64,000 nt of DNA from contig CAKZOD010000089.1 in assembly GCA_937136055.1 (NCBI GenBank), positions 28,873-92,872 on the forward strand, given 5' to 3'. The first letter of the stretch is position 1; every line of letters begins with the position of its first letter. The notes under the pieces were generated by a model. The model ran no database searches, had not been told where the DNA came from, and was given only the letters and a program-made list of their open reading frames with translations. The DNA comes from an uncultured Oceanospirillaceae bacterium. GTDB taxonomy: Bacteria > Pseudomonadota > Gammaproteobacteria > Pseudomonadales > Balneatricaceae. This document shows, in pieces, positions 1-9,543 of this stretch. The position numbers and the translations under genes were made by a program.

Positions 1-388
1 TCGCCTCTCCCTCTCTATCCAAATCGGTCGCGAGATAGATAGTGTCGGCATCTTTTGCTAAGCGCTTTAGCTCGTCTACTACTTTTTCCTTTCCAGGTAA
101 TACTTGATAATGCGCAGCCCAATCATTTTCAGGATCAATACCCATACGTGCTACTAGCTGCGTTTTTGCCTTCTTAGCCTTATAAATCACTTTTTCTTCA
201 GGCGACATTTTACGCGTCAGTGCTGCTTGTTTAGCACGTGCTTTTGGATCAGATTTTGAGGCACTACCACTGGTAGGCAAATCTCGGATATGCCCAACAC
301 TTGATTTCACCACATATTCGTTACCCAAATATTTATTGATGGTTTTGGCTTTTGCCGGGGACTCCACAATAACGAGCGACTTTCCCAT
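1..388 (-). CDS. topA: DNA topoisomerase I, N-terminal part (runs off the window)
   Basis: Type IA topoisomerase that relaxes negative supercoils. The reverse-strand translation starts [17 protein letters not shown] at the ATG ending at 388 and continues with the Toprim region: [21 protein letters not shown], then a lysine-rich insert typical of proteobacterial TopA, then [11 protein letters not shown] at the window edge, which carries the metal-binding acidic motif. Only about 129 residues of a protein that is usually 750-900 residues are present; the rest lies to the left of base 1. The identification is strong because the first 15 residues are near-invariant in the family. Confidence 0.93.
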   Translation of the reverse strand, partial: MGKSLVIVESPAKAKTINKYLGNEYVVKSSVGHIRDLPTSGSASKSDPKARAKQAALTRKMSPEEKVIYKAKKAKTQLVARMGIDPENDWAAHYQVLPGKEKVVDELKRLAKDADTIYLATDLDREGEA

Positions 389-677
389 TGATATTTTTTT
401 CCCAGATTAAATAAGACGAAAACTTTGGTGCATATATAAGTGCTAATAGCGCTAGCGTCAAGCAAGAGCATTAAAATAACTGGTTAATTCCTTAAAAACA
501 GCTTAATTGATAACTTTTTGTACCGCTGATGCAAAATCAGCAATATTCCATAAATACTCTTTAAAACAGTAAATAATTAAGCAACATATTCACTTATTCT
601 GATAAATACGATTATAATCCTTTTCGATATAGTGCTAATAATTACCACACCCATCGACTAATCCACTGACCAAACAT

Positions 678-1409
678 TTGGATATTATGCTAATTGAAAA
701 TATAGGATACATCATTGCCATCGTCTGTGTCGGCGTTATAGCAATTGCGGTTAACTATTACATTACCAATAGAGAAGTAGACACTAAAAATCGCCAAGAG
801 CGACTTACTTGGCTTAATGAGCAAGCAACTCGCACACTAGAAGCAATTAAGGCTCTTAAAGAAGCAGGTTGTAAACCCGAAATTGTCGAGAAGCTTAATC
901 AACACGTTACAATACAAATTGAAGAAATTAGCACTTTAGCACCTGACTCAGAAATTATGAGCCAAATAAACCAAACCAAAGAAATTACTAATAACACCAG
1001 CGCCTCTGTTACACATTTAAATAATGACAGAGAGCTCAAGCGCATTCAGATTTACATAACCTACACAGAAAAGCTTATAAAGCAGATGGTAAAGCATCGC
1101 ACCATCAACATGAAGCTTGGCAAAAGCTATATGAGCGAGCTCTATTGGTTAAATATACGCAACGTAGTGGATGCGCACCGTACCCAAGCTCAAAGAGTTA
1201 TGGAAAACAAAGATATACTGACTGCTATATCACATTTAAAACATGCTAAAGCGATCCTTTTTCGTGCGCAAGTTCCTCAATCGACCAAGCAGGAAAGATT
1301 GGATGACATCCAAGCTAAACTTATTGAACTTGAACCGCAACGCCCTGCTCACCCCGTATATTTTGATGAAGACGAAGAGGATGATGACTCAAACAACAAC
1401 TATTATTAG
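678..1409 (+). CDS. membrane-anchored coiled-coil protein of unknown function
   Basis: I do not recognise a characterised family. The protein has one hydrophobic N-terminal segment (about residues 5-26), then a mostly helical, charged region rich in Lys, Glu and Gln that should form coiled coil, and an acidic tail ending in a run of Asp/Glu and Asn. It looks like an inner-membrane-anchored cytoplasmic protein. The frame opens with TTG at 678, but an in-frame ATG at 687 (fourth codon) is an equally good start; no strong ribosome binding site decides between them. It is divergent from topA, and hypothetical proteins of this kind are common beside topA in Pseudomonas relatives (recollection, not shown here). 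Confidence 0.7.
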   Translation: MDIMLIENIGYIIAIVCVGVIAIAVNYYITNREVDTKNRQERLTWLNEQATRTLEAIKALKEAGCKPEIVEKLNQHVTIQIEEISTLAPDSEIMSQINQTKEITNNTSASVTHLNNDRELKRIQIYITYTEKLIKQMVKHRTINMKLGKSYMSELYWLNIRNVVDAHRTQAQRVMENKDILTAISHLKHAKAILFRAQVPQSTKQERLDDIQAKLIELEPQRPAHPVYFDEDEEDDDSNNNYY

Positions 1410-1510
1410 AAAAACCTAATCAAGCACGACTACTTGAGATTTATCCATTAGATCGCACTCTTACAATAGCGCCTATTAAGCTAACAAGAACAACCAAGGC
1501 GCTATCACAC

Positions 1511-1756
1511 TTATTTTATAAATTTAAACCGATCGACCGGTTCACCGTTTGAATCAAGCACTGACTCAAAAAACATCCCGATAGGCCTTACCCATAACGC
1601 TTTATCACCATAACAAGGCTGATATAACACTAACCATTCCTCAGTTTCAGAATGCCTAACCAGATCTACTACATTATAGTTATTACCTTTATAGTGCTGA
1701 TACAAACCTTTTTTAAACGCTTTTACTAACCCTTCTGAGCTGTTTTGATCATTCAT
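1511..1756 (-). CDS. DUF1653 domain protein
   Basis: Small 81-residue protein consisting almost entirely of a DUF1653 domain. The visible family pattern is GLYQHYKGNNYNVVDLVRHS, then ETEEWLVLYQPCYG, then LWVRPIGMFFE and a closing DRF. The domain is a small beta-rich fold whose biochemical role is not established; it occurs alone or fused to other domains. The gene is on the minus strand, about 95 bases downstream of the membrane protein ending at 1850, and may share its transcript. Length and motif order are complete, so this is a full gene rather than a fragment. Confidence 0.85.
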   Translation of the reverse strand: MNDQNSSEGLVKAFKKGLYQHYKGNNYNVVDLVRHSETEEWLVLYQPCYGDKALWVRPIGMFFESVLDSNGEPVDRFKFIK

Positions 1757-1849
1757 TTATTCAAACTTCTTCTAAAATTATTTTCTGAAAATTTATTTTT
1801 GGTATCCATCCCTAGCAATCTATAAAACTAAAGACCTACTAGCTATCCA

Positions 1850-2353
1850 TTATAAAGACATCGTTATCATTTGATTAAGCGATTCCTTAATCTGGTGCAT
1901 TTGCTGCTCATCCTGCTCCCCCCAAAACGCCGAGACATGAACCGGTGTTGATTCTAAAGCAATCACGCTGTCAGGCAACGCTGCTAGCAAAGCGTTTATC
2001 TGCTCAAGCTTATCTACTGATAGCTCCCTTTCTCCAACAACCCATCCCCATCCATTAAGTAATCCCTCACAGGCATTTGTTTCGCATTTCACTACACGCC
2101 AACTTTGCCAGCCATTGTGTTGCGCTTGGTCTATTTTCCCTCTTAGCAAGCGGTAGGCAATCGTTGACACTTCTCTTGCTTCCAGCACTCCCTTCTCTCT
2201 AGGGAATTTCAACTTCAATAATTGAACCTGAAAACCTAGACGCTTAGCCTCCATTCTCAAGGCCGCTAAAAACTTATCCCTTTTAGTTGGCATCACCCAC
2301 ATTACCGACCCTACTAAAGACACAACTACGAAAGCAATTATAAAATAATTCAT
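1850..2353 (-). CDS. hypothetical single-pass membrane protein
   Basis: No family is recognised with confidence. The 167-residue product starts with a clear membrane helix (about residues 3-22) followed by a positively charged KRDKFLAALRMEAKRLG segment, so the C-terminal domain should face the cytoplasm. The soluble part contains a Trp-rich centre (WQSWRVV, GLLNGWGWVVGE) and two cysteines. It lies between the universal stress protein gene (divergent) and the DUF1653 gene (same strand). Codon use and composition match the neighbours, so I take it as a real gene of unknown role. Confidence 0.75.
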   Translation of the reverse strand: MNYFIIAFVVVSLVGSVMWVMPTKRDKFLAALRMEAKRLGFQVQLLKLKFPREKGVLEAREVSTIAYRLLRGKIDQAQHNGWQSWRVVKCETNACEGLLNGWGWVVGERELSVDKLEQINALLAALPDSVIALESTPVHVSAFWGEQDEQQMHQIKESLNQMITMSL

Positions 2354-2444
2354 ATACTTAGACTCAAATCAATATTTAACTATTAGACTATCAACCCTGC
2401 TATGTTAAGATTTAATCAACCCCACAGACAGAAGGTAATTTCTT

Positions 2445-2882
2445 ATGATAGTTTATCCTAGAATTTTATTAGCAGTAGACCTATCTGACGAATCAGACCA
2501 GCTAATTTCAAAAGCTTGCAACATTGCTAGCAACAACAATGCAGAGCTCAGCGTGATCCATGTTATAGAACCTTTGAGCTTTGCTTATGGTGGCGATGTT
2601 CCAATGGATCTCTCCACTACACAAGATCAATTATCAGAACACGCCACCAAAAATCTTGCGCAATTTTGTGAAAAACTAGACTACCCTGTTTCAGAGCAGC
2701 TAGTTATCACTGGGCATACTGAATCCGAAATTCACCGTGTAGCACAAGAAAAGTCAATCGATTTAATTGTGGTTGGTAGCCATGGCCGCCACGGTTTAGC
2801 GTTACTTCTAGGCTCTACTGCTAATGGTGTATTGCACGGAGCACCATGTGACGTGCTTGCTGTGAGAGTTTTCTCTGAGTAA
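2445..2882 (+). CDS. universal stress protein, UspA family
   Basis: Cytoplasmic single-domain Usp protein of 145 residues. The first strand is RILLAVDLSDESDQL, where the Asp is the usual nucleotide-contacting residue. The C-terminal glycine-rich loop is VVGSHGRHGLALLLGST (about residues 109-125), the ATP-binding type of signature rather than the degenerate E. coli UspA type. Proteins of this family support survival in growth arrest and stress; the exact role here is unknown. A possible Shine-Dalgarno sequence lies in cagacagaaggtaatttctt upstream of the ATG. A strong hairpin terminator follows. Confidence 0.9.
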   Translation: MIVYPRILLAVDLSDESDQLISKACNIASNNNAELSVIHVIEPLSFAYGGDVPMDLSTTQDQLSEHATKNLAQFCEKLDYPVSEQLVITGHTESEIHRVAQEKSIDLIVVGSHGRHGLALLLGSTANGVLHGAPCDVLAVRVFSE

Positions 2883-2906
2883 TCACTTCAGTTAGCCTTT
2901 CAGCTA

Positions 2907-2950
2907 CTTGAGATACGTGACTAACTATTTATCACGCATCTCAAGCTTTT
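2907..2950 (+). terminator. rho-independent terminator after the universal stress gene
   Basis: A 14-base stem (CTTGAGATACGTGA at 2907-2920 pairing with TCACGCATCTCAAG at 2932-2945, one mismatch), an 11-base loop and a short T run. Since uup converges from the other side, it may serve both directions. Confidence 0.7.
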
Positions 2951-3048
2951 CAACTACTCTTTAACATCAACAAACAACTTCCACACCGATCAAGATTAAA
3001 CAATTTTAGCTGTAGCTAAATTGCCTAACAGCGCTGTTTTCTTTCCAA

Positions 3049-4923
3049 TTATTGCTCTTCAAGCTCTACCCAACGCTCCATCAGCACCTCTAACGCCGTC
3101 TCTGCCTCCCCTAACTCCTGTAGAGTTTGAGCAACAAACTGCGCATCGGACTGATAGAAATCTACCTGCGCTGTTAAATTCTGTAACTTTTCAAGATTCG
3201 CTTCAGCCTCTTCCATCTGTTTAGGCAGGTTGTCGAGCTCTAACTGCAATTTGTAACTTAGCTTTTTCTTCTTAACAGCTTCTTTTACAGGCGCTTGCAT
3301 AACCGCTTGTTTTTTAGCCGCAGCTTTTAAAACAGCAGGGTCTGGACGTTGGCGCAACCAGTCTTGATAGCCTCCGACATAAGGCGATATACGTCCATTC
3401 CCCTCAAACACCAAACTACTTGTCACTACATTGTCCAAAAACGCACGGTCATGGCTAACAAGTAAAACTGTCCCTTTAAATTCCAGCAGAATTTCCTCCA
3501 ACAGTTCTAGTGTTTCAACATCCAGATCGTTTGTTGGCTCATCCAAAACAAGCACGTTTGCGGGAATGCTAAACAGTTTTGCCAGTAACACACGGTTACA
3601 CTCTCCACCCGACAGAGCCTTCACCGGTGTGCGAGCGCGCTCTGGTGCAAACAAAAAATCACCTAGGTAGCTGATGATATGACGGTTTCTACCATTGATT
3701 TCTATAGATTCCCGGCCACCTGCAATGTTGTCTATAACGGTTTTTTCTTGTTCTAGTTGACCTCTTAGCTGATCAAAGTAAGCAACCTCTATTTTGGTCC
3801 CTAGCTCTATTGATCCAGAGTCTGCTTGAGTTTCACCCAAGATAAGCTTTAGCAAGCTACTTTTCCCTGCACCGTTAGGACCAATAAGACCGATACGATC
3901 ACCTCGCTGCACATCCAAAGTAAGGTTATTGATGACCTTTTTATCATCATAACTCAAGCTAACGTTTTCAAGGGATGCGACTAATTTTCCTGAACGAGCC
4001 GCCTCTTCAAAGTTAAAATTAGCTTTGCCTTGACGATCTAAGCGTTGAGAGCGCTGTTCACGCAATTTTTTGAGCGCTCTCACACGTCCTTCATTACGCG
4101 TACGACGTGCCTTTATACCTTGGCGTATCCACACTTCTTCTTCAGCTAAACGTTTATCAAATAGCGCATTGTGTTTAGCTTCCTGCTCTAACAGCACTTC
4201 TTTTTGCTCGACATAGCTTTCATAATTACCACTAAAAGCTGTAATTATGCCGCGGTCAAGCTCGACTATTTTCGTAGCAAGCGCATTCACCATTGAGCGA
4301 TCATGGGATACAAACAACAAACCGCCTTTAAATTCCAACAGCTGTTTTTCCAGCCACTCAATCGTATCGATATCTAAATGGTTAGTAGGCTCATCTAATA
4401 ACAGCAAATCAGGCTCAGTTACTAGCGCTGTTCCAAGTGCAGCCCTGCGCCTCCAACCTCCTGACAATGAACTCATCAGTACTTCACCGTCAAGTTTAAG
4501 CTGCGTCAGCACCCTTTCTACTTTTTGTTCGAGCAACCAGCCATCTACCGCCTCTAAATCGTGCTGAAGCTTCTCTAAGCGGCGCATGCTTTGATCATCA
4601 GTATTATTCACCAATGCATCATATTCTTTTCTTAATCGGACGGTTTCACTTAAACCTTGAGCAACCACATCCCATACTTTTCGCTCATCAGCCGCAGGAA
4701 GCACCTGATTTAGCACTGCAATTTTACACCCAGGATCAACCCAAATTTCACCGCTATCCAAATGCACTGTCGATGTTATGACATTCATTAATGTTGATTT
4801 TCCGGCTCCGTTCAAGCCGACCAAACCAACGCGTTCACCTTGATCTATCAATAAATCGGCGTTATCTAACAAAGGTCTAGAACCAAAAGCTACCGAAGCT
4901 TTTTCTAATCTTATAAGAGGCAT
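3049..4923 (-). CDS. uup: ABC-F family ATPase Uup
   Basis: Soluble tandem ABC ATPase of 624 residues. The first Walker A is GLNGAGKST (about residues 36-44), with signature LSGG and Walker B LLLLDEPTNHLD. The second Walker A is GPNGAGKSS, with LSGGECNRVLLAKL and VLVLDEPTNDLD. There are no membrane segments, and the linker between the domains is rich in Arg and Lys as expected for ABC-F proteins that act on ribosomes. The C-terminal extension of about 80 residues, starting near KKKKLSYKLQLEL, is a lysine-rich coiled coil, the DNA/RNA-binding Uup C-terminal domain that separates Uup from EttA or YheS. In E. coli, Uup affects precise transposon excision and ribosome function. The start is MPLIRLEKASVAFGSRPLL, standard for the family. 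Confidence 0.95.
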   Translation of the reverse strand: MPLIRLEKASVAFGSRPLLDNADLLIDQGERVGLVGLNGAGKSTLMNVITSTVHLDSGEIWVDPGCKIAVLNQVLPAADERKVWDVVAQGLSETVRLRKEYDALVNNTDDQSMRRLEKLQHDLEAVDGWLLEQKVERVLTQLKLDGEVLMSSLSGGWRRRAALGTALVTEPDLLLLDEPTNHLDIDTIEWLEKQLLEFKGGLLFVSHDRSMVNALATKIVELDRGIITAFSGNYESYVEQKEVLLEQEAKHNALFDKRLAEEEVWIRQGIKARRTRNEGRVRALKKLREQRSQRLDRQGKANFNFEEAARSGKLVASLENVSLSYDDKKVINNLTLDVQRGDRIGLIGPNGAGKSSLLKLILGETQADSGSIELGTKIEVAYFDQLRGQLEQEKTVIDNIAGGRESIEINGRNRHIISYLGDFLFAPERARTPVKALSGGECNRVLLAKLFSIPANVLVLDEPTNDLDVETLELLEEILLEFKGTVLLVSHDRAFLDNVVTSSLVFEGNGRISPYVGGYQDWLRQRPDPAVLKAAAKKQAVMQAPVKEAVKKKKLSYKLQLELDNLPKQMEEAEANLEKLQNLTAQVDFYQSDAQFVAQTLQELGEAETALEVLMERWVELEEQ

Positions 4924-5263
4924 GTCTTTCTCAATACTATCTGCTCGATTTCAGCGTGCTTTAATGCTGCTTGGCACTACTAAAAAGCGATGAAATTTAG
5001 GTTTAACTACCTGGAGGTGTTTTTCGAGGACGCATTTTAACGCACTTAATACTTATTTAGCAGCCAATTAATGTTTATATACTTGATATTGTTAACAGCC
5101 ATAGTGAGCAAGCTTAATCTGTACGCAGCTTTAGCCATTTGCACTCAATCTGCGTGTAAATTTTCATTGCACCTATGTATGCTTTTCGATACTGTCTATC
5201 GAGCCCACTTTGAGTCATGCTCTGCTCATTAAATTATGCTTTAATTATACAAGGTTAGTTAAA
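4924..5263. other. intergenic region between uup and slt
   Basis: Divergent promoter region of about 340 bases for uup (minus) and slt (plus). AT-rich, with no convincing ORF, repeat or RNA structure seen. The slt transcript must start here, but I cannot place a promoter with confidence. Confidence 0.5.
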
Positions 5264-7237
5264 TTGAATAGCAAAACATCACGCGCAATCAACATAAGCT
5301 TATGTGCTTTTATCTGTACATTCCCACTTACTAGTAACGCAGCAATACAAAAGACCAACAAAGGTTTTTCAATTGAAGAGCAACGCGCAAAATACCTACA
5401 AGCAGAGGCCGCCTTTGCTCAAAAGAACAATGTTCTTGCAGATCAATTAACCAGCCAACTTAAACAGTACCCTTTACATCCTTACTTAGTTTTATCTCAA
5501 ATAAAAAGAGATATTAAGACAGTATCGAGAAACACTGTGCAGCGTTTCATACAAAAGAACGCGAACTTACCTGTCGCCAAAAAAGCACAAGCAAGTTACT
5601 TACAACACCTCGCAAACTCAAAGCAATGGCGCTTATTTTCAAGCACATACAACCAACTCCCGCTAAAGAGCAGCTATTATACTTGCTACAACTTGCAAGC
5701 AAAGATCAACACCGGTCAAACGAATAATATAGATAAGCAAATTCAAACATTGTGGAATGTCGGAAAATCTCAGCCCAAACCTTGCGATCCTGTCTTTAAC
5801 TATTGGATAAAGCGCGGAAAACTAACAAGCGATATTGCATACCAAAGAAGCTGGAAGGCTATTGCGTCGAAGAACTACAAAATTGCACAGTTTGCTCAAA
5901 AGAAAGTCACTAAAACAATTCAAAAAAATGCGCTTAATGTTTTTTGGCGTGTAAAAAAAGATGTATCACTCATCGCCAACCCTAAAACCCTTAATCGCCA
6001 TACACCGCACAACGCCGACATTGCAGCTTATGCTATACGCAAATTAGCCACAAAGAACCGTGATTCCGCTCTTAAAACATGGCTAAGGGATCGCAAGCGA
6101 TTCAAGTTCAGTGAAGAGCAAACAAAATATCTGAATGTCTACTTTGGCAACAAATACGCGAAACAGACTTATTATGATCCCAATGCATTGGCAACTCTGC
6201 AAAGAATTGATCCTAAATACAAGTTTGATGAAATTAGCGAATGGAAAGTGAGACTCGCTTTAATCACTCAAAACTGGCCACTGGTTAACAAGCTTATCAA
6301 CAAGATGCCGGCTAAGCTTCGACAACAAAACCGCTGGTTATATTGGCAGCAAACAGCACTGACCAAAATCAACCCTAAAAAGTACCCTGCTAAATACGCA
6401 AAAGTCATCAATGAACGTGATTTTTACGGCTTCATGGCAGCGCAACTTAAAGGGAAACCGTTTAAGCTCAATCATAAGCAAAGTGCAATTTCACAAAATG
6501 ACAAAAACGATCTTCTAAAGCGACCAGCAGTAAAACGTATTGCAGAACTTGCTAGAATTCAAAAGACAAACCTCGCCTATCAAGAGTGGAAACTGCTACG
6601 AACCTCTTTAAATGACAAACAAAAACTCACAATGGGGTACTTAGTTAACAGCTGGGGATGGTACATCCAGGGAATTCGCATTGCCGCTGAGCTAAAAGCT
6701 TGGGATGAATTAGATATTCGTTTCCCAAGAGCTCAAAACCAACTCTTTGCCAAATGGGGAAAGTCTCGCAATATTGGCAGCACTTGGCCAGTTGCTATTG
6801 CCCGCCAGGAAAGCGCTTACAATCAATATGCTAAATCGTCAGCAGGCGCTAGAGGCTTTATGCAATTAATGCCTGCGACCGCTAAAATCACGGCAAAGAA
6901 ATACAACGTTCCTTATAAGAGTAAGTCAGATCTATTTACCCCTCATACAAACATTGCTTTAGGTACAGCCTATTTAAGCCAAATGATGGATAAATTCAAC
7001 AACCGTGCACACTCAAGTGCAGCCTATAATGCAGGCCCACACAGAGCCGAACGCTGGTTAAAATCTCGCGGGCATTTACCATTAGACATTTGGATAGAGA
7101 CAATTCCATTTAATGAAACACGTAAATATGTACAAAATGTACTGACCTACTCTGTCATTTACGACTTATTAGACAACAAAAAAGCATCACTCTTTAGTAC
7201 AAGAGAAAAAGCACAACTGACACTTGCTCGAAGATAA
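5264..7237 (+). CDS. slt: soluble lytic murein transglycosylase Slt
   Basis: Periplasmic enzyme that cleaves the MurNAc-GlcNAc bond of peptidoglycan with 1,6-anhydro-MurNAc formation. The N-terminal 400 or so residues are a superhelical alpha-domain typical of Slt70. The C-terminal catalytic domain carries PVAIARQESAYN (catalytic Glu), then SSAGARGFMQLMPATA and SSAAYNAGPHRAERW, the lysozyme-like SLT motifs. I choose the TTG at 5264 as start: it has AAGG at 5251-5254 upstream and gives a clean signal peptide (charged NSKTSR, hydrophobic SLCAFICTFPLTSNAA). A longer TTG start at 5210 adds 18 residues and spoils the signal sequence. tatD follows 24 bases after the stop, so the two may be cotranscribed. 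Confidence 0.93.
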   Translation: MNSKTSRAINISLCAFICTFPLTSNAAIQKTNKGFSIEEQRAKYLQAEAAFAQKNNVLADQLTSQLKQYPLHPYLVLSQIKRDIKTVSRNTVQRFIQKNANLPVAKKAQASYLQHLANSKQWRLFSSTYNQLPLKSSYYTCYNLQAKINTGQTNNIDKQIQTLWNVGKSQPKPCDPVFNYWIKRGKLTSDIAYQRSWKAIASKNYKIAQFAQKKVTKTIQKNALNVFWRVKKDVSLIANPKTLNRHTPHNADIAAYAIRKLATKNRDSALKTWLRDRKRFKFSEEQTKYLNVYFGNKYAKQTYYDPNALATLQRIDPKYKFDEISEWKVRLALITQNWPLVNKLINKMPAKLRQQNRWLYWQQTALTKINPKKYPAKYAKVINERDFYGFMAAQLKGKPFKLNHKQSAISQNDKNDLLKRPAVKRIAELARIQKTNLAYQEWKLLRTSLNDKQKLTMGYLVNSWGWYIQGIRIAAELKAWDELDIRFPRAQNQLFAKWGKSRNIGSTWPVAIARQESAYNQYAKSSAGARGFMQLMPATAKITAKKYNVPYKSKSDLFTPHTNIALGTAYLSQMMDKFNNRAHSSAAYNAGPHRAERWLKSRGHLPLDIWIETIPFNETRKYVQNVLTYSVIYDLLDNKKASLFSTREKAQLTLARR

Positions 7238-7261
7238 TGAGCTGTGGCTTAAGGAATTAGC

Positions 7262-8038
7262 ATGATCGACATTGGTGCAAACTTAACCAATAAACGCTTT
7301 GAAAAAGACCTTGACCTCGTCATTGACGAGGCCATTACTCAAGATGTTAGCAACATCATTGTCACTGGCACCGATTTAGCGAACAGCCAGGCAGCACTTG
7401 CCTTATGTAACAGCCACACAAGTCTTTATTGCACTGCTGGTGTTCACCCTCATGATGCTAGTAGCTATAACGAAGAAACTCACCAAACACTTGCTCTAAT
7501 GCTAAAAGAAGAAAATATCGTTGCTGTTGGCGAGTGCGGATTGGATTTTAATCGTAATTTTTCAACACCAGATGAGCAACTCTACGCCTTCGAAAAACAA
7601 CTACTACTTGCCACAGGCTGCCAAAAACCGGTTTTTCTACATGAACGTGAAGCATTTGATGCCCAATACCCGTTACTAAAGAAGCATCGCGACAACATTA
7701 ACGGAGGGGTCGTTCATTGCTTTACCGGAAATAAGCACGAACTGCTTGAATATTTAGCACTTGATTTATATATCGGAATCACTGGCTGGATTTGCGATGA
7801 GCGCAGAGGCAAAGAGCTGCAATCAATCGTCACGTTAATCCCCGACAACAGGCTTTTAATCGAAACTGACTCGCCCTATTTAACACCAAGAACACTAACA
7901 GGCAAACGAAAGAAAGCTAAAAACGTACCTGCTAACTTAGGCCATATTGCTGAGATTATAGGAGAGCTGCGCAAACAATCTGTTGGGCATATAAAAGAAA
8001 TAACAGTGAAAAATACGCGCTCACTTTTCAATATATAA
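7262..8038 (+). CDS. tatD: TatD family 3'-5' DNA exonuclease / hydrolase
   Basis: Metal-dependent TIM-barrel hydrolase of 258 residues. The motifs follow E. coli TatD in order: MIDIGANLT, TAGVHPHDAS, VAVGECGLDFNRNFS, PVFLHERE, VVHCFTGN, YIGITGWICDERRG and LLIETDSPYL. These carry the His/Glu/Asp metal ligands. The GLDFNRNFS and GWICDERRG signatures assign it to the TatD branch rather than the YcfH or YjjV branches. In E. coli, TatD is a DNase involved in DNA repair and is not needed for Tat secretion. It follows slt closely and converges with the glutaredoxin-like gene. Confidence 0.93.
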   Translation: MIDIGANLTNKRFEKDLDLVIDEAITQDVSNIIVTGTDLANSQAALALCNSHTSLYCTAGVHPHDASSYNEETHQTLALMLKEENIVAVGECGLDFNRNFSTPDEQLYAFEKQLLLATGCQKPVFLHEREAFDAQYPLLKKHRDNINGGVVHCFTGNKHELLEYLALDLYIGITGWICDERRGKELQSIVTLIPDNRLLIETDSPYLTPRTLTGKRKKAKNVPANLGHIAEIIGELRKQSVGHIKEITVKNTRSLFNI

Positions 8039-8049
8039 CTTGGGTAAAT

Positions 8050-8289
8050 CTAATCAGCAATAAAATCACAAACTGCCTGATCATCAAAAGGCCATTGCAA
8101 TTCTGCTTTGGTTTTTACATCGAGCAGAACAGGAATGCGAATCCCATAGCGAGCAAGCAAAAGATCATCATTAGCAATATCTTCAACTTCAACGCTATGC
8201 AAATCACCACTTAATTGCGTGACTAAAATACCTTCTGCAATTTCACACAAATGACAATGGTCTGTACTATATAAAATAAAGTTTTTCAT
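8050..8289 (-). CDS. glutaredoxin-like thiol protein (DUF836 type)
   Basis: Small 79-residue thioredoxin-fold protein with an N-terminal redox motif CHLC (STDHCHLCEIAEGIL) after a strand FILYST, and the cis-Pro segment RIPVLL. This is the pattern of the glutaredoxin-like DUF836 family (YruB-like). The specific substrate is unknown. It converges with tatD, with 11 bases between the stop codons. Confidence 0.82.
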   Translation of the reverse strand: MKNFILYSTDHCHLCEIAEGILVTQLSGDLHSVEVEDIANDDLLLARYGIRIPVLLDVKTKAELQWPFDDQAVCDFIAD

Positions 8290-8814
8290 AGGTTTTTTCT
8301 TGTTGTATGATTAATTTATATTTTTATTTACGAATAAGAAACACATAGAAAAAATAAGCAGACTTTGATTTAAAAACTGATTTCAAAGCTGGTTTAAAAT
8401 TTGCTAGCTTTCAGCCTCTAACATGCCATAACATTATAACGATTAAGATAAAATATTGTAAAGTTTTACACTTTTTAAAATAATGAACTAATATAAATAG
8501 CATCTATTATAGCTATGAAGAACTATGAGCATCCAACACTGTCATAGTGCTAGCTTTTGCAAAAGAATAGAGAATAACGCTAAGAGAGATACCACAAAGA
8601 GCGCTAAATATTTATGTGTATCAACACAATTAGCTTTTAACTTAAATCTGTCTTATCAGCAAAACAGTTTTGATAAAAAACATGCACTGCTAACCATGCA
8701 GTCACTCAGGTTAAATATAGAACTTGCTAGCTTTAACACAGAGCTCCGTTTTTTTTGAGCAGCGATAACAAGTGCAAAGCTTCAATCAACAACTTACTTT
8801 GACAGGAATCTGTA
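8290..8814. other. intergenic region upstream of lapG
   Basis: About 525 bases, strongly AT-rich at the left. It includes an open frame 8525-8758 (plus, 77 codons) whose translation is Asn/Ser/Phe-rich without a family pattern and with only a weak ribosome binding site, so I do not call it a gene. Promoters for the glutaredoxin-like gene (minus) and lapG (plus) must lie here. Confidence 0.5.
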
Positions 8815-9513
8815 GTGTTCAATAGCTCAAAAGCACAAAAAAGTAATGGATCAAGTCATATTAAATTCAATCTATTACTGGTTGCCGTAACTATTGTGGG
8901 GGTACTTTCAGTACCGCTCGTTGTCAAAAGTGAACCAGGCGTAAACCTCAGCGCTGCCTTTATAAAGCAAATGGGAAAGAAATATGGCACGCGTGCCAAG
9001 CTCAGGCTTAACCGCTGGCAAAAACTCATCAAAGACCTTCGCAACGAGAGTGAAAAATCAAAGCTCGAAAAAGTGAATAATTTTTTCAATAAAGTGAGAT
9101 TTTTAGACGACATAAAGCACTGGAAGAAAAACGACTACTGGGCAACTCCCGTAGAGTTTTTAGTAACCAATGGTGGTGATTGCGAAGATTTTACTATTGC
9201 CAAGTATTACACCCTTAAAGCACTGGGGGTTAAAATGTCTAAAATGAGTATCGCCTATGTAAAAGCGCTTGATTACAACCAAGCTCACATGGTGCTTACT
9301 TACTACTCATCCCCAAGAGCAGAACCCGTTATTTTAGATAACCTTATCCCTCAAATTAAACGTGCATCAAAGCGCAAAGACCTGTTGCACGTGTATAGCT
9401 TTAACGGTGATAATCTATGGATTTCAAAGAAAGGACGTCGCGCAAATCTAGTTGGCAGTTCCGATAAACTTGGGCCTTGGGTCCAGCTAAAAAAACGATT
9501 AAAAACTCAATAA
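8815..9513 (+). CDS. lapG: LapG-like periplasmic cysteine protease
   Basis: Bacterial transglutaminase-like cysteine protease (BTLCP family). In Pseudomonas fluorescens LapG cleaves the N-terminus of the giant adhesin LapA and releases cells from biofilm. The catalytic triad is visible: Cys123 in GGDCEDFTIAKY, His158 in NQAHMVLTYY and Asp175 in VILDNL. A hydrophobic segment near residues 18-37 is the signal peptide or anchor. The start is a GTG at 8815 preceded by ACAGGA. lapD follows after 30 bases, the expected pairing. No LapA-type adhesin or type I secretion genes are in the window. Confidence 0.92.
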   Translation: MFNSSKAQKSNGSSHIKFNLLLVAVTIVGVLSVPLVVKSEPGVNLSAAFIKQMGKKYGTRAKLRLNRWQKLIKDLRNESEKSKLEKVNNFFNKVRFLDDIKHWKKNDYWATPVEFLVTNGGDCEDFTIAKYYTLKALGVKMSKMSIAYVKALDYNQAHMVLTYYSSPRAEPVILDNLIPQIKRASKRKDLLHVYSFNGDNLWISKKGRRANLVGSSDKLGPWVQLKKRLKTQ

Positions 9514-9543
9514 CACATTGTTATAGAATTTCAGGAGATCTGC

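Noticed and set aside
5210..5263. Extended N-terminus of Slt from the TTG at 5210
   Set aside because: The added residues lack a family match and disrupt the signal peptide; the TTG at 5264 has a better ribosome binding site.
8525..8758. 77-codon open frame upstream of lapG
   Set aside because: Low-complexity, Asn/Ser-rich translation with no family pattern and only a weak ribosome binding site; kept as intergenic.
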